From an uncultured Collinsella sp. (GTDB lineage: Bacteria > Actinomycetota > Coriobacteriia > Coriobacteriales > Coriobacteriaceae): a stretch of 18,345 nucleotides of DNA. The translations under genes and the position numbers were made by a program. This document shows, piece after piece, positions 6,576-13,159 of the stretch (positions are counted from its first letter, which is position 1; each line of letters opens with the position of its first letter). The stretch covers positions 1 to 18,345 of the forward strand of contig CAUFWM010000028.1 in NCBI GenBank assembly GCA_959596505.1, in the 5' to 3' direction. The notes beneath the pieces were generated by a model. The model was not told where the DNA came from and did no database searches. It saw only the letters and a list, made by a program, of their open reading frames with translations.

Positions 6576-7619
6576 CTAGCGCTTGCGGGGGACGAGTTTG
6601 GTGCGGCGCAGGTGGATCATCTCGGCGGCGATGGAGATGGCAATCTCCTCGGGATCCTCTGCCTCGATGGCAACGCCGATCGGCAGGTGCAGCCCGCCGA
6701 TCTGTTCCTGCGTAAAGCCCTCCTGCTCCAAGCGGGCCCGCACAAAGGCCGTCTTGCGGCGCGAACCCAGACAGCCCAGGTAGGCAGGCTTGGCGCGCAT
6801 GGCCTGAATCACCACGTCGATATCGGACTTGTGGCCCGCTGTGGCCACGACCACCAAGTCGCGCGGGCCGATGGGGCACAGCTCATCCAGGTTCTTGTAG
6901 TCGACCAGGCGACGGTCGTAGACGCCGGGCACCCATTCGGGCGTCAGCGTGCCAGGACGATCGTCGCAGGCCACGACGGCAAAGCCCGCCGCCGTGAGCA
7001 CCCGCGCCGTCGCGGCGCCCACGTGGCCGCAGCCAAAGATATAGGTCAGGCCCTCGGGGCAGAGTGTCTCGATGTGCGCCGGGGGAATCTCGGAGGCGGC
7101 GTTGGTGTAGGTGACCTTACTCCCCTCCTCCACCAGCGAAAGCTCGGGGCAGCCCATTATGGTGCGGCGCGATTCCTCGCCATGGTACTCGGCAACGTCG
7201 CTTTCGAGCGCGCTTGCGATAAACGGCTCAAAATCGATGGTGAAGTCGCCGATACGGCGATACGCCAGTACATCGGCAATCTCCTGGAACAACGGTGCCT
7301 TGGTCGCGTCCAGGTGCAGATAACACAGGCAGATGGCTCCGCCGCAGATCATGCCGGTATCGGAGCTCTCACCGCCCATGGTGTAGCGGACCAGGCGCGA
7401 TTGACCCGCGGCCAGCAGCTCGCGCGCTTCGTTCAGCGCAAAGAGCTCAATCTTGCCGCCGCCGATGGTGCCCGCTTGGCTGCCATCGGCAAAGACGGCC
7501 ATCCAGGCGCCCACGCCGCGCGGCGACGACCCCGCCGTGCCGGCCACGACCACGAGCTCGCACGTCTTACCAGCCTTCAGAGCGCCAAGCGCAGCATTCA
7601 CCACATCGAGCTTTTCCAT
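6576..7619 (-). CDS. xdhC: XdhC-family molybdenum hydroxylase maturation protein
   Basis: XdhC/CoxI-family proteins bind the molybdenum cofactor, promote its sulfuration and deliver it to xanthine dehydrogenase-type enzymes. 347 residues. The N-terminal XdhC domain shows GSSPR at 30-34, GTIGGGKIE at 50-58 and GMICGG at 89-94. The C-terminal Rossmann domain starts with YIFGCGHVG at about 193-201 and includes CLGSRRKT. The start is ATG 7619, chosen because AGGGATAGGAAA precedes it and because the upstream in-frame extension lies inside yqeB. It is 8 bases after the yqeB stop, so the two are co-transcribed. No hydroxylase gene lies beside it. Confidence 0.9.
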   Translation of the reverse strand: MEKLDVVNAALGALKAGKTCELVVVAGTAGSSPRGVGAWMAVFADGSQAGTIGGGKIELFALNEARELLAAGQSRLVRYTMGGESSDTGMICGGAICLCYLHLDATKAPLFQEIADVLAYRRIGDFTIDFEPFIASALESDVAEYHGEESRRTIMGCPELSLVEEGSKVTYTNAASEIPPAHIETLCPEGLTYIFGCGHVGAATARVLTAAGFAVVACDDRPGTLTPEWVPGVYDRRLVDYKNLDELCPIGPRDLVVVATAGHKSDIDVVIQAMRAKPAYLGCLGSRRKTAFVRARLEQEGFTQEQIGGLHLPIGVAIEAEDPEEIAISIAAEMIHLRRTKLVPRKR

Positions 7620-7627
7620 TGCGTTTC

Positions 7628-8422
7628 CTATCCCTGGAATATACCGGTGAGCATGGCGAGCGCCTCGAGCACGCCGCCGCCGACCGATGTCGCTTTGTCC
7701 GAAATATAGTTGATGTAGCCGGCGTCGCCGCGCGGGTCGACGTCGGCGCACTTAAAGCCCTCGGTGACCTGGACGCCGTCTGCCAAAAGGCCGCGCAGGC
7801 AGCCGTCAATCGTCGTGAACATGGGCGTATCACCCGCATACCCGATCACATCGCCGGCGCTCACGATGTCGCCGATCGCATGGTCGGACCTAAACACACC
7901 GGCGGCAGGGCTATGGATTACACGCTCCTTGCCGTATCCGCCGATCATGCCCGGCACGCCCGTATTGGGCCGGGGCGAACCCTGGGTGATGACGCGGCCG
8001 AGGAAATGGCCGCGCATGGTCTCGACCACGGCGTCGCAATCGACCGGCGCGGTAAAGCCCGGCCCTACCGCGATGACGGCAGGAGCCATGTCGCGCGTGG
8101 TGCCCAGATTGCGCTTAGCCAGGATTGCATCGACCACGGCAGCGGGCTTCAGCTCACCGAGCATCTTGGCCTGGGGGTCCACCACGACGGCGACGTCTCC
8201 GACCTCGGTAATTGCAAGTGCCTCGGCCGGCGTCTGCGCCAAGCGGGCGCGAATGCCCTCGACCTCGACCTCGCCCAAGCGAATGGCCTCGCAAAAACTG
8301 ATCGTGCGACGGATGCACGTGGGGACCGCGATATCGGCCATGACGACCGACACGCCGGCGCGCACCAGACGAGCAGCCACGCCCGTAGCGATATCGCCTG
8401 CGCCGCGAACATAAACGAGCAT
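7628..8422 (-). CDS. yqeB: YqeB/EF2563-family selenium-dependent molybdenum hydroxylase system protein
   Basis: 264 residues. Begins MLVYVRGAGDIATGVAARLVRAG, a dinucleotide-binding-like N-terminus characteristic of the EF2563/YqeB family, followed by DIAVPTCIRRTISFCEAI and VIAVGPGFTAPVDCDAVVETMRGHFLGRVI. The family co-occurs with selenophosphate synthase and selenium-dependent molybdenum hydroxylases; its biochemical role is not settled, though a part in handling labile selenium or the cofactor is proposed. ATG start with GGAGG upstream. First gene of the yqeB-xdhC operon, divergent from yqeC. Confidence 0.88.
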   Translation of the reverse strand: MLVYVRGAGDIATGVAARLVRAGVSVVMADIAVPTCIRRTISFCEAIRLGEVEVEGIRARLAQTPAEALAITEVGDVAVVVDPQAKMLGELKPAAVVDAILAKRNLGTTRDMAPAVIAVGPGFTAPVDCDAVVETMRGHFLGRVITQGSPRPNTGVPGMIGGYGKERVIHSPAAGVFRSDHAIGDIVSAGDVIGYAGDTPMFTTIDGCLRGLLADGVQVTEGFKCADVDPRGDAGYINYISDKATSVGGGVLEALAMLTGIFQG

Positions 8423-8524
8423 TCCCGGGGCACCTCCCTGTGCTACGGTTTGAGCAGAGCAAAAGCGGTTCGACCGCTACTCTGATGATTATTTTTTATC
8501 ACAGCATTATACGGCGGTGAACAG
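8423..8524. promoter_or_regulatory. Divergent control region between yqeB and yqeC
   Basis: 102 bases. On the minus strand a perfect TATAAT lies at 8511-8506, a likely -10 for yqeB with a weak -35. The presumed yqeB leader contains a nested dyad: AGCGGT (8464-8469) with ACCGCT (8473-8478) around TCG, enclosed by CAGAG and CTCTG. This could be an operator or a leader hairpin. The yqeC promoter on the plus strand is not clear. Confidence 0.45.
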
Positions 8525-9256
8525 TTGGAAACGATTAACGGCGGCCTTGCCTCCACGCTCAAGATTGAGCCGGGCATCACCGCGATCATCGGCAGCGGTG
8601 GCAAGTCGACCCTGCTAAAGACGCTCGGCCTTGAGCTTATGCGCGCCGGCGGCCGCGTGCTCCTCTGCACCACCACGCACATGTTTCCCGTCGCTGGCGT
8701 GCCATGGGACGGGTCGAGTCGTCGCTTGGACGCAGCACCTTGGAAGCCGGGCGCCCTGCATGTTCCTGGCTGCACCTGCGAGGCATGCGCGGGCATGAGC
8801 CGCGGAAGTATCTGCCAGACGGGTGTTTTGGACCCCCAGACGGGCAAGCTCTCCTCCCCCGCCGAGCCGCTCGACCAGCTGGCGCAGCGCTTTGACTATG
8901 TGCTGGCCGAGGCAGATGGCAGCAAGCGACTCCCGCTCAAGGCCCACGCCGCCTGGGAGCCGGTAATTCCCTCTGGCACGGCCAACGTCGTCTGGATCGT
9001 CGGCGCCTCGGGATTCGGCAAGCCCATCAGCGAGACTGTCCACCGCCCCGAGCTCTTTTGCGAACGGTGCGGCTGCGAACCCGCCGACATCGCCACGCCC
9101 GAGCGCGTCGCCCGGGTGCTCAATGCCGAGATGCAGGCGCTGGGGCTCGATGCGGCGCACGTCATGCTCAACCAAGTCGACACGCTCCGCGACCCCACGA
9201 TGGCTGACCGCTTCGAGACCGCCCTGGGGCGTCACGAGCGCGCCATTTTTTGGTGA
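8525..9256 (+). CDS. yqeC: YqeC-family selenium-dependent hydroxylase accessory protein
   Basis: 243 residues. The P-loop GSGGKST is at 23-29, followed by LLCTTTHMF (about 47-54) and YVLAEADGSKRLPLK (about 125-139), the pattern of the putative selenium-dependent hydroxylase accessory protein YqeC. The start is TTG 8525: the P-loop begins only 22 residues in, no ATG precedes it, and GGTGA is just upstream. Cysteines at 83, 85, 88 and 97, plus a later CERCGC segment, suggest a metal site. It ends 15 bases before the convergent mocA end. Confidence 0.87.
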   Translation: METINGGLASTLKIEPGITAIIGSGGKSTLLKTLGLELMRAGGRVLLCTTTHMFPVAGVPWDGSSRRLDAAPWKPGALHVPGCTCEACAGMSRGSICQTGVLDPQTGKLSSPAEPLDQLAQRFDYVLAEADGSKRLPLKAHAAWEPVIPSGTANVVWIVGASGFGKPISETVHRPELFCERCGCEPADIATPERVARVLNAEMQALGLDAAHVMLNQVDTLRDPTMADRFETALGRHERAIFW

Positions 9257-9271
9257 TGATCATGTTGCTCT

Positions 9272-9886
9272 TTATTGTTTGATAAAGTCCGCCACGCGAT
9301 CAAAGTACGAGCAGGTCGCAACGTGCTCCGAGACGCGGCGCTGGCCCTTGGCGGTGTCGACGTCCCACAGCTCGTACGCGCGCGCCTCGACCAACTGGAC
9401 ATCGGCGCGGCCGCACAGCAGCGACGATCCGCCATCCTTGCCCTTAAGCCCCATAAGGTCGGGAAAGAGACCCGCAGGGAACAGCACTGGCGAGGCGGGT
9501 TCACCGTTTAGGGCAAGACGCACGGGCGCGACGCCGCCGTTGGCCTTAAAAGCACCGGCGAGTGCCTTAAAGGAATCCGAACTCACGAGCGGCTGGTCAC
9601 CCGGCAAAAAGAGGCAGCCCTTCCAGCCGCGATCGGCTCCCCAGGCAAGGCCGGCGCGCACGCTCTCGCTCCTGAGCGCGCCATCGTGCAGCGCGCACGC
9701 ACAGCGCAGCTCACGGCAAATCTCGGCAACTTGGGACCAGCGCGTCGTAACAACAACGTCAAATCCTTTGGGCACCGACTCAATCGTCCGCTGAATCAGC
9801 GGCTTTCCGCAGATATCGGCAAGCATTTTGTTAGAGCCAAACCGCTTGCCCTCGCCCGAAGCCATAATGACGCAACCAAGTTTCAT
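9272..9886 (-). CDS. mocA: MobA-like nucleotidyltransferase (MocA type)
   Basis: 204 residues. The N-terminal nucleotide-binding motif ASGEGKRFGSNKML (residues 9-22) and the metal-binding LPGDQPLV (about 94-101) mark a MobA/MocA-type NTP transferase, which in this context would attach CMP to molybdopterin to form MCD, the cofactor of xanthine dehydrogenase-family enzymes. ATG start with GGGGAGG upstream. It ends in convergence with yqeC and is divergent from the PAS-HTH regulator. CTP rather than GTP as donor is inferred from the neighbours, not read from the sequence. Confidence 0.85.
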   Translation of the reverse strand: MKLGCVIMASGEGKRFGSNKMLADICGKPLIQRTIESVPKGFDVVVTTRWSQVAEICRELRCACALHDGALRSESVRAGLAWGADRGWKGCLFLPGDQPLVSSDSFKALAGAFKANGGVAPVRLALNGEPASPVLFPAGLFPDLMGLKGKDGGSSLLCGRADVQLVEARAYELWDVDTAKGQRRVSEHVATCSYFDRVADFIKQ

Positions 9887-10051
9887 GGCGATACCTCCCC
9901 TGAAGCCATCGTACCCATAACTCGCGCAGCGGGTGCATAAAGATGGTGTCCTGGCCGTTGGCGGTCTTATAACGCAGCGACGCTTTCGTTATTTGCGAAC
10001 AAGTGTGGTTTATGGCACAGTGAGCCCAAACTTATTTTTAGGAAGGCACCC
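9887..10051. promoter_or_regulatory. Divergent region between mocA and the PAS-HTH regulator
   Basis: 165 bases with no ORF of note. It contains the mocA ribosome binding site on the minus strand and AGGAAGG for the plus-strand regulator. Candidate plus-strand elements such as TATAAC near 9968 and TTGCGA near 9993 are present, but no convincing -35/-10 pair is seen. Its position makes it the natural binding region for the adjacent regulator. Confidence 0.3.
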
Positions 10052-10705
10052 ATGACCCCCGCACAGATTGAGTTCTACAAGCGCCTTGCACACAGTCTGG
10101 CGCTCCAATTTGGCCCCAATTGCGAAATCGTCGTCCACGATCTGGAGACCGAGGACATGGACCACTCTATCGTGGCGATCGAAAACGGCCATGTCAGCGG
10201 GCGCAAACCGGGCGACGGTCCCAGCCACATTGTGCTCGAGTCCATGCACGAGGATGCCGCCGAAGTCCACGACCGTGCACCGTACCTCACCAAGACCGCC
10301 GATGGCAAGCTGCTCAAGTCGTCGACCATCTTCATTCGCGACGATGACGGCAACCCCGTTGGCATTATGGGCATCAACTTTGACATCACGCTCATGAAGG
10401 CGTTTGAGCGTTCGCTCGACGCGCTCACCGGCACGGGCGACAAGGGATACGCCGAGCCCGAGCCCATCACCAAAAACATCGGCGACCTGCTCGAGGATCT
10501 GCTGCGCGAGTGCGAGCAGTACGTGGGCAAGCCCGCCGCCCTCATGACCAAGGACGAGCGCATTCGCGCTATCGGATACCTCGACCGTCGTGGTGCCTTC
10601 CTTATCTCCAAATCGAGCGAGCGCGCCTGCGAGTTCTTTGGCATCTCCAAGTACAGCTTCTACAGCTACCTCAACGAGGCCAAGGCAGAAGCCGATGACA
10701 AGTAA
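10052..10705 (+). CDS. YheO/DauR-type PAS and helix-turn-helix regulator
   Basis: 217 residues. The N-terminal part (about 5-120) matches the YheO-like PAS domain: CEIVVHDLETEDMDHSIVAIENGHVSGRKPGD and FIRDDDGNPVGIMGINFDIT are typical. The C-terminal part (about 155-215) is the DauR-type HTH domain, with ALMTKDERIRAIGYLDRRGAFLISKSSERACEFFGISKYSFYSYL. Known relatives such as DauR control amino-acid catabolism, but most family members have no known ligand. ATG start with AGGAAGG upstream. It is divergent from mocA, so it may regulate the molybdenum hydroxylase accessory genes; that link rests on position only. Confidence 0.85.
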   Translation: MTPAQIEFYKRLAHSLALQFGPNCEIVVHDLETEDMDHSIVAIENGHVSGRKPGDGPSHIVLESMHEDAAEVHDRAPYLTKTADGKLLKSSTIFIRDDDGNPVGIMGINFDITLMKAFERSLDALTGTGDKGYAEPEPITKNIGDLLEDLLRECEQYVGKPAALMTKDERIRAIGYLDRRGAFLISKSSERACEFFGISKYSFYSYLNEAKAEADDK

Positions 10706-10785
10706 ACAACCCGCCTGAACCATCCTCCCCTTAGTACGAGTTCTTGAATGCGCGAATCCGGGCATCGGTGACAAGGCAAGTTCCA

Positions 10786-10791
10786 TATAAT
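10786..10791 (+). promoter_or_regulatory. Perfect -10 box upstream of the acidic membrane protein
   Basis: TATAAT lies 34 bases before the ATG at 10826, giving a leader of roughly 28 bases with AAAGGA as ribosome binding site. No good -35 is found at 17 bases, so the promoter may be weak or need an activator. Confidence 0.45.
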
Positions 10792-10825
10792 CGAAGGGCT
10801 AGACAGTTCGAAAGGATGGGACAAG

Positions 10826-11503
10826 ATGGGGTCGAGCAACGCATCGCGCAGCAGCCACGGAGGCACCGCTTCTGGCGCCAGGCATGCGAAACACGCGTTT
10901 GACGAGGGCGAAGAGGGCCTTTTTGCGCTGAGCCTCGATGACGTGATGAGCGACCGCCCCTGGACCGCCGAGGAGCTCATGGGCGGCAAAACCCCTTCGG
11001 CAGGCGATCCTACCGAGACGGCATCGTTTATCGCCGCGGCACAGCACAATGCGCCCGAACCGCCTGTTGCAGATCTCGACGACTTTGCGACCCGTCAGCT
11101 TACCTTCGATTCCTGGGCTGATGCCGATCTGGACGAAACATCTGCCGGCGCGCCGACGCTCGACGAGCCGGTAAACCCGCTTGTCGCCGCATCCGCTTTC
11201 GAATACGAGCCGGACAGCAATGCGCAAGCTATACCCACATCCTCATACTCCGAAAGTGACGATTATTATGGCGACTACTACGCCGAGGGAGAGCCGCCGC
11301 GCTTTTCGGATTTCAATCCAGTAGCAAAGATTATCTTTATAGCAATTGTCGTAGTGCTGTTTGGCGTCATTGCGTTTGAGGGATTTCAGCTGTTCCGCAG
11401 CCCCGTCGAGTCCCAATCGGCAACGCAGCAAAAAGAGAACGAGAGCAAAGACTACCTCGACGTCAACAGCCTCAAGGGCGACCCCAACGACGGGGACGAG
11501 TAG
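10826..11503 (+). CDS. Acidic single-pass membrane protein of unknown function
   Basis: 225 residues, not recognised. Residues 1-165 are Ser-, Asp- and Glu-rich and look largely disordered, with a Tyr- and Asp-rich patch DDYYGDYYAEGEPPRF just before the membrane. A single hydrophobic helix spans about 166-187 (VAKIIFIAIVVVLFGVIAFEGF), followed by a 35-residue polar, charged tail ending DPNDGDE. There is no signal peptidase site. The protein is therefore probably a tail-anchored-like, single-span protein with most of its mass on one side of the membrane; topology is not clear from flanking charges. ATG start with AAAGGA upstream. It ends 35 bases from the convergent ATPase gene. Confidence 0.75.
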   Translation: MGSSNASRSSHGGTASGARHAKHAFDEGEEGLFALSLDDVMSDRPWTAEELMGGKTPSAGDPTETASFIAAAQHNAPEPPVADLDDFATRQLTFDSWADADLDETSAGAPTLDEPVNPLVAASAFEYEPDSNAQAIPTSSYSESDDYYGDYYAEGEPPRFSDFNPVAKIIFIAIVVVLFGVIAFEGFQLFRSPVESQSATQQKENESKDYLDVNSLKGDPNDGDE

Positions 11504-11538
11504 CGAGGGCTGAGGGCGACCACATAGTCAGCGGTGCG

Positions 11539-12861
11539 CTACGGCTCCAAGAGCCCTGCCATAAAGACAGGCAGATACAGCACGTCTCCATCGCGATGCA
11601 AATTGCATTCCGCAAGCACCAGGGCGTGGTCGATGCCGTAGCCCTTCGTCGCGAGCGCGTTGTCGAGCGCCGCATGGGACTTAAAGCTCTTGCCCGACTT
11701 GACCTCGATGGCAAGAACCTCCCCATCGAGCGTCTCCTCCACAAAATCGAGCTCGCCGACCTTTTTAGACGTAAAGTAGCGCAATCTGAATCCGTGGGCT
11801 TTGAGCTCTTGCGCGACAAAGCCCTCGAATGCCGCCCCCATATTCATGCCAAAGGGGCCTTCTGCCTCTCCATCAAATACCCCTTGGGCAACCTTCTTGG
11901 AATACGACGACATGAGCATTCCGGTGTCCAAGTAAAACAGCTTAAACAGATTTCGCTGCTCCCCCATTAAAAGAGGCGCTACCGGAGCTGTCACGTTATA
12001 CACGGGAAGCGCAACGCCCGCCTCCGAGAGCCAAAGTAAATGGTCTGTCACCTGCGAAAAACGCTTAACACCGCTAATCGACGACAGCTTGAATCGCTTG
12101 TTTTTTGAACCGGCCTCGCTAGGAATTAAATCGTAGATATCGCGAATAACCAGGCGCAGCTCGGGCGGAGCGTACTTTGCGATGTCATCGCGATACAGGG
12201 CGTGAAGATCGCGGTGGATGTTTCGAACCTCGTCGACATTGCGCGTCGCCAAGAAGGAATTGACCGCGTCGGGCATGCCTCCCACCACCACATACTGATG
12301 GAACAGATCGAGCAAGCGGTCATACAGGTAGCCAGGGAGCTCCCCCTCATCCTTTAGACAGCCCCTGAGCATGTCAAACACGCTGGCACCAACGCCATTT
12401 GCCCAGCAAAACTCCTCAAAGTCGAGCGGGTACATCTGGACCTGCTCGACATACCCCACCGGCAGGGAATCGATACCCTCGAGCTCAACACCAAGAAGCG
12501 ATCCGGTGAGGATGTACCGAAAGTCGCCGCGCTGGACCAGGTATTTGATAAACGTCACCACGTTGGGACATCGCTGCACCTCGTCGATAACCACGACGGT
12601 CTTATTCGCAACCATCGGCTGCGTTGCAGCAATAGACATGCGCATAAGCAGGTCGTCCGCGCTTTTTGCCGCCAAAAACGAATCGCGCACGGACGCGTCG
12701 GCGATAAGGTCGAACGTCACGACATTTTCGAACGATTTGCTTGCAAAGACGTTGACCAAATATGACTTTCCTACCTGTCGGGCGCCCTTGACCAAAAGAG
12801 CCTTGTTAGGCGACGAGGCAAGCCAAGATTCAAACTGTGCTTTCGCTTTTCTCTGCAGCAT
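11539..12861 (-). CDS. AAA ATPase with DUF4143 and a C-terminal nuclease-like motif
   Basis: 440 residues. N-terminal AAA_14-type ATPase: Walker A GARQVGKS at 26-33, Walker B VVVIDE at 89-94 and sensor-like YILTGS at 116-121. The C-terminal DUF4143 part ends with GELD at 369-372 and EVK at 386-388, spaced like the D...ExK core of PD-(D/E)xK nucleases. The frame extends 28 codons upstream, but ATG 12861 (MLQRKAKAQFESWL) is chosen because AAGGGG precedes it and the extension runs through the promoter repeats. These ATPases are common, scattered by horizontal transfer and poorly characterised; a defence or toxin-like role is often suspected. It heads the accessory island, and its regulation probably involves the 33-bp repeats. 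Confidence 0.87.
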   Translation of the reverse strand: MLQRKAKAQFESWLASSPNKALLVKGARQVGKSYLVNVFASKSFENVVTFDLIADASVRDSFLAAKSADDLLMRMSIAATQPMVANKTVVVIDEVQRCPNVVTFIKYLVQRGDFRYILTGSLLGVELEGIDSLPVGYVEQVQMYPLDFEEFCWANGVGASVFDMLRGCLKDEGELPGYLYDRLLDLFHQYVVVGGMPDAVNSFLATRNVDEVRNIHRDLHALYRDDIAKYAPPELRLVIRDIYDLIPSEAGSKNKRFKLSSISGVKRFSQVTDHLLWLSEAGVALPVYNVTAPVAPLLMGEQRNLFKLFYLDTGMLMSSYSKKVAQGVFDGEAEGPFGMNMGAAFEGFVAQELKAHGFRLRYFTSKKVGELDFVEETLDGEVLAIEVKSGKSFKSHAALDNALATKGYGIDHALVLAECNLHRDGDVLYLPVFMAGLLEP

Positions 12862-12900
12862 AAGCGTACCCCTTATTACGTGCTGTTTTATCACTAGAAT

Positions 12901-13009
12901 ACACTTTTCCGTGATTGAATAATGGTCGATTCGACACTTTTCCAAGTTATTATAGTGTTTATTACGACACTTTTCCGTACTTTTACACGAGAGATTTCGA
13001 CACTTTTTC
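12901..13009. repeat. Four direct repeats of ACACTTTTCC at exact 33-bp spacing
   Basis: ACACTTTTCC occurs at 12901, 12934 and 12967, and ACACTTTTTC at 13000, always 33 bases apart. Copies 2-4 are extended on the left to CGACACTTTT. The bases between copies are unrelated. Spacing of about three helical turns places all copies on one face of the DNA, as expected for cooperative binding of a protein. They lie just upstream of the ATPase gene and surround its probable -10. Confidence 0.85.
12949..12977 (-). promoter_or_regulatory. Probable promoter of the AAA ATPase gene, embedded in the 33-bp repeats
   Basis: On the minus strand, TATAAT (12954-12949) is a perfect -10, placed 17 bases from CGGAAA (12977-12972), which is itself part of repeat 3. 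The leader would be about 80 nt to ATG 12861. Because the repeats overlap the -35 and flank the -10, binding to them would be expected to block or alter this promoter. Confidence 0.55.
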
Positions 13010-13035
13010 GAATTTAAGCCTAGCAGCAGCCGGCG

Positions 13036-13081
13036 AAATCAAGCGCCGCCCGCGCGTCATTTCGCAGGCGGCGCTTGATTT
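13036..13081. terminator. Strong 15-bp hairpin at the end of the abiE operon
   Basis: AAATCAAGCGCCGCC (13036-13050) pairs perfectly with GGCGGCGCTTGATTT (13067-13081) around a 16-base loop. It lies 79 bases beyond the abiEii stop in the direction of transcription, and before the ATPase promoter region. The stem is GC-rich with a short T end rather than a long T-run, so it may be a weak or bidirectional terminator. Its right arm touches the 38-bp repeat. Confidence 0.5.
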
Positions 13082-13118
13082 GGAGCCAGAGGGAGTACGA
13101 GCTGCTGAGCGCCGCGCG
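13081..13118 (+). repeat. 38-bp direct repeat, left copy
   Basis: 38 bases beginning TGGAGCCAGAGGGAGTACGA are identical to 14929-14966. The two copies flank the AbiE genes. Both read WSQREYELLSAAR in the same plus-strand frame and both are followed by a stop codon shortly after. After the identical stretch the two still match at 9 of the next 16 bases, suggesting two related gene ends rather than a simple duplication. Confidence 0.9.
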
Positions 13119-13137
13119 TTGGGTTGCTATGGCGTAA
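13081..13137 (+). pseudogene. C-terminal remnant of an unrecognised gene (left copy)
   Basis: Only about 18 codons remain: WSQREYELLSAARWVAMA then TAA at 13135-13137. Upstream similarity to the right-hand remnant stops exactly at the hairpin 13036-13081. It has no start codon or ribosome binding site and is read as a decayed gene end, homologous to the remnant at 14803-14997. Confidence 0.45.
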
Positions 13138-13159
13138 GCGAGAGATCTCAGCAGCGTCA

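Noticed and set aside
6564..7709. 381-codon plus-strand open frame opposite xdhC
   Set aside because: The minus-strand frame has clear XdhC motifs and a ribosome binding site; this one is its antisense shadow.
10010..10786. 258-codon minus-strand open frame opposite the PAS-HTH regulator
   Set aside because: The plus-strand frame matches a known two-domain regulator throughout, so the antisense frame is a shadow.
12862..12945. 28-codon N-terminal extension of the ATPase
   Set aside because: It overlaps the promoter repeats and has no ribosome binding site, whereas ATG 12861 has one and matches the family start.
12901..13009. CRISPR-like array
   Set aside because: The repeated core is only 10-14 bases, there are four copies, and the unit overlaps a good promoter. 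There are no cas genes. An operator array is the better reading.
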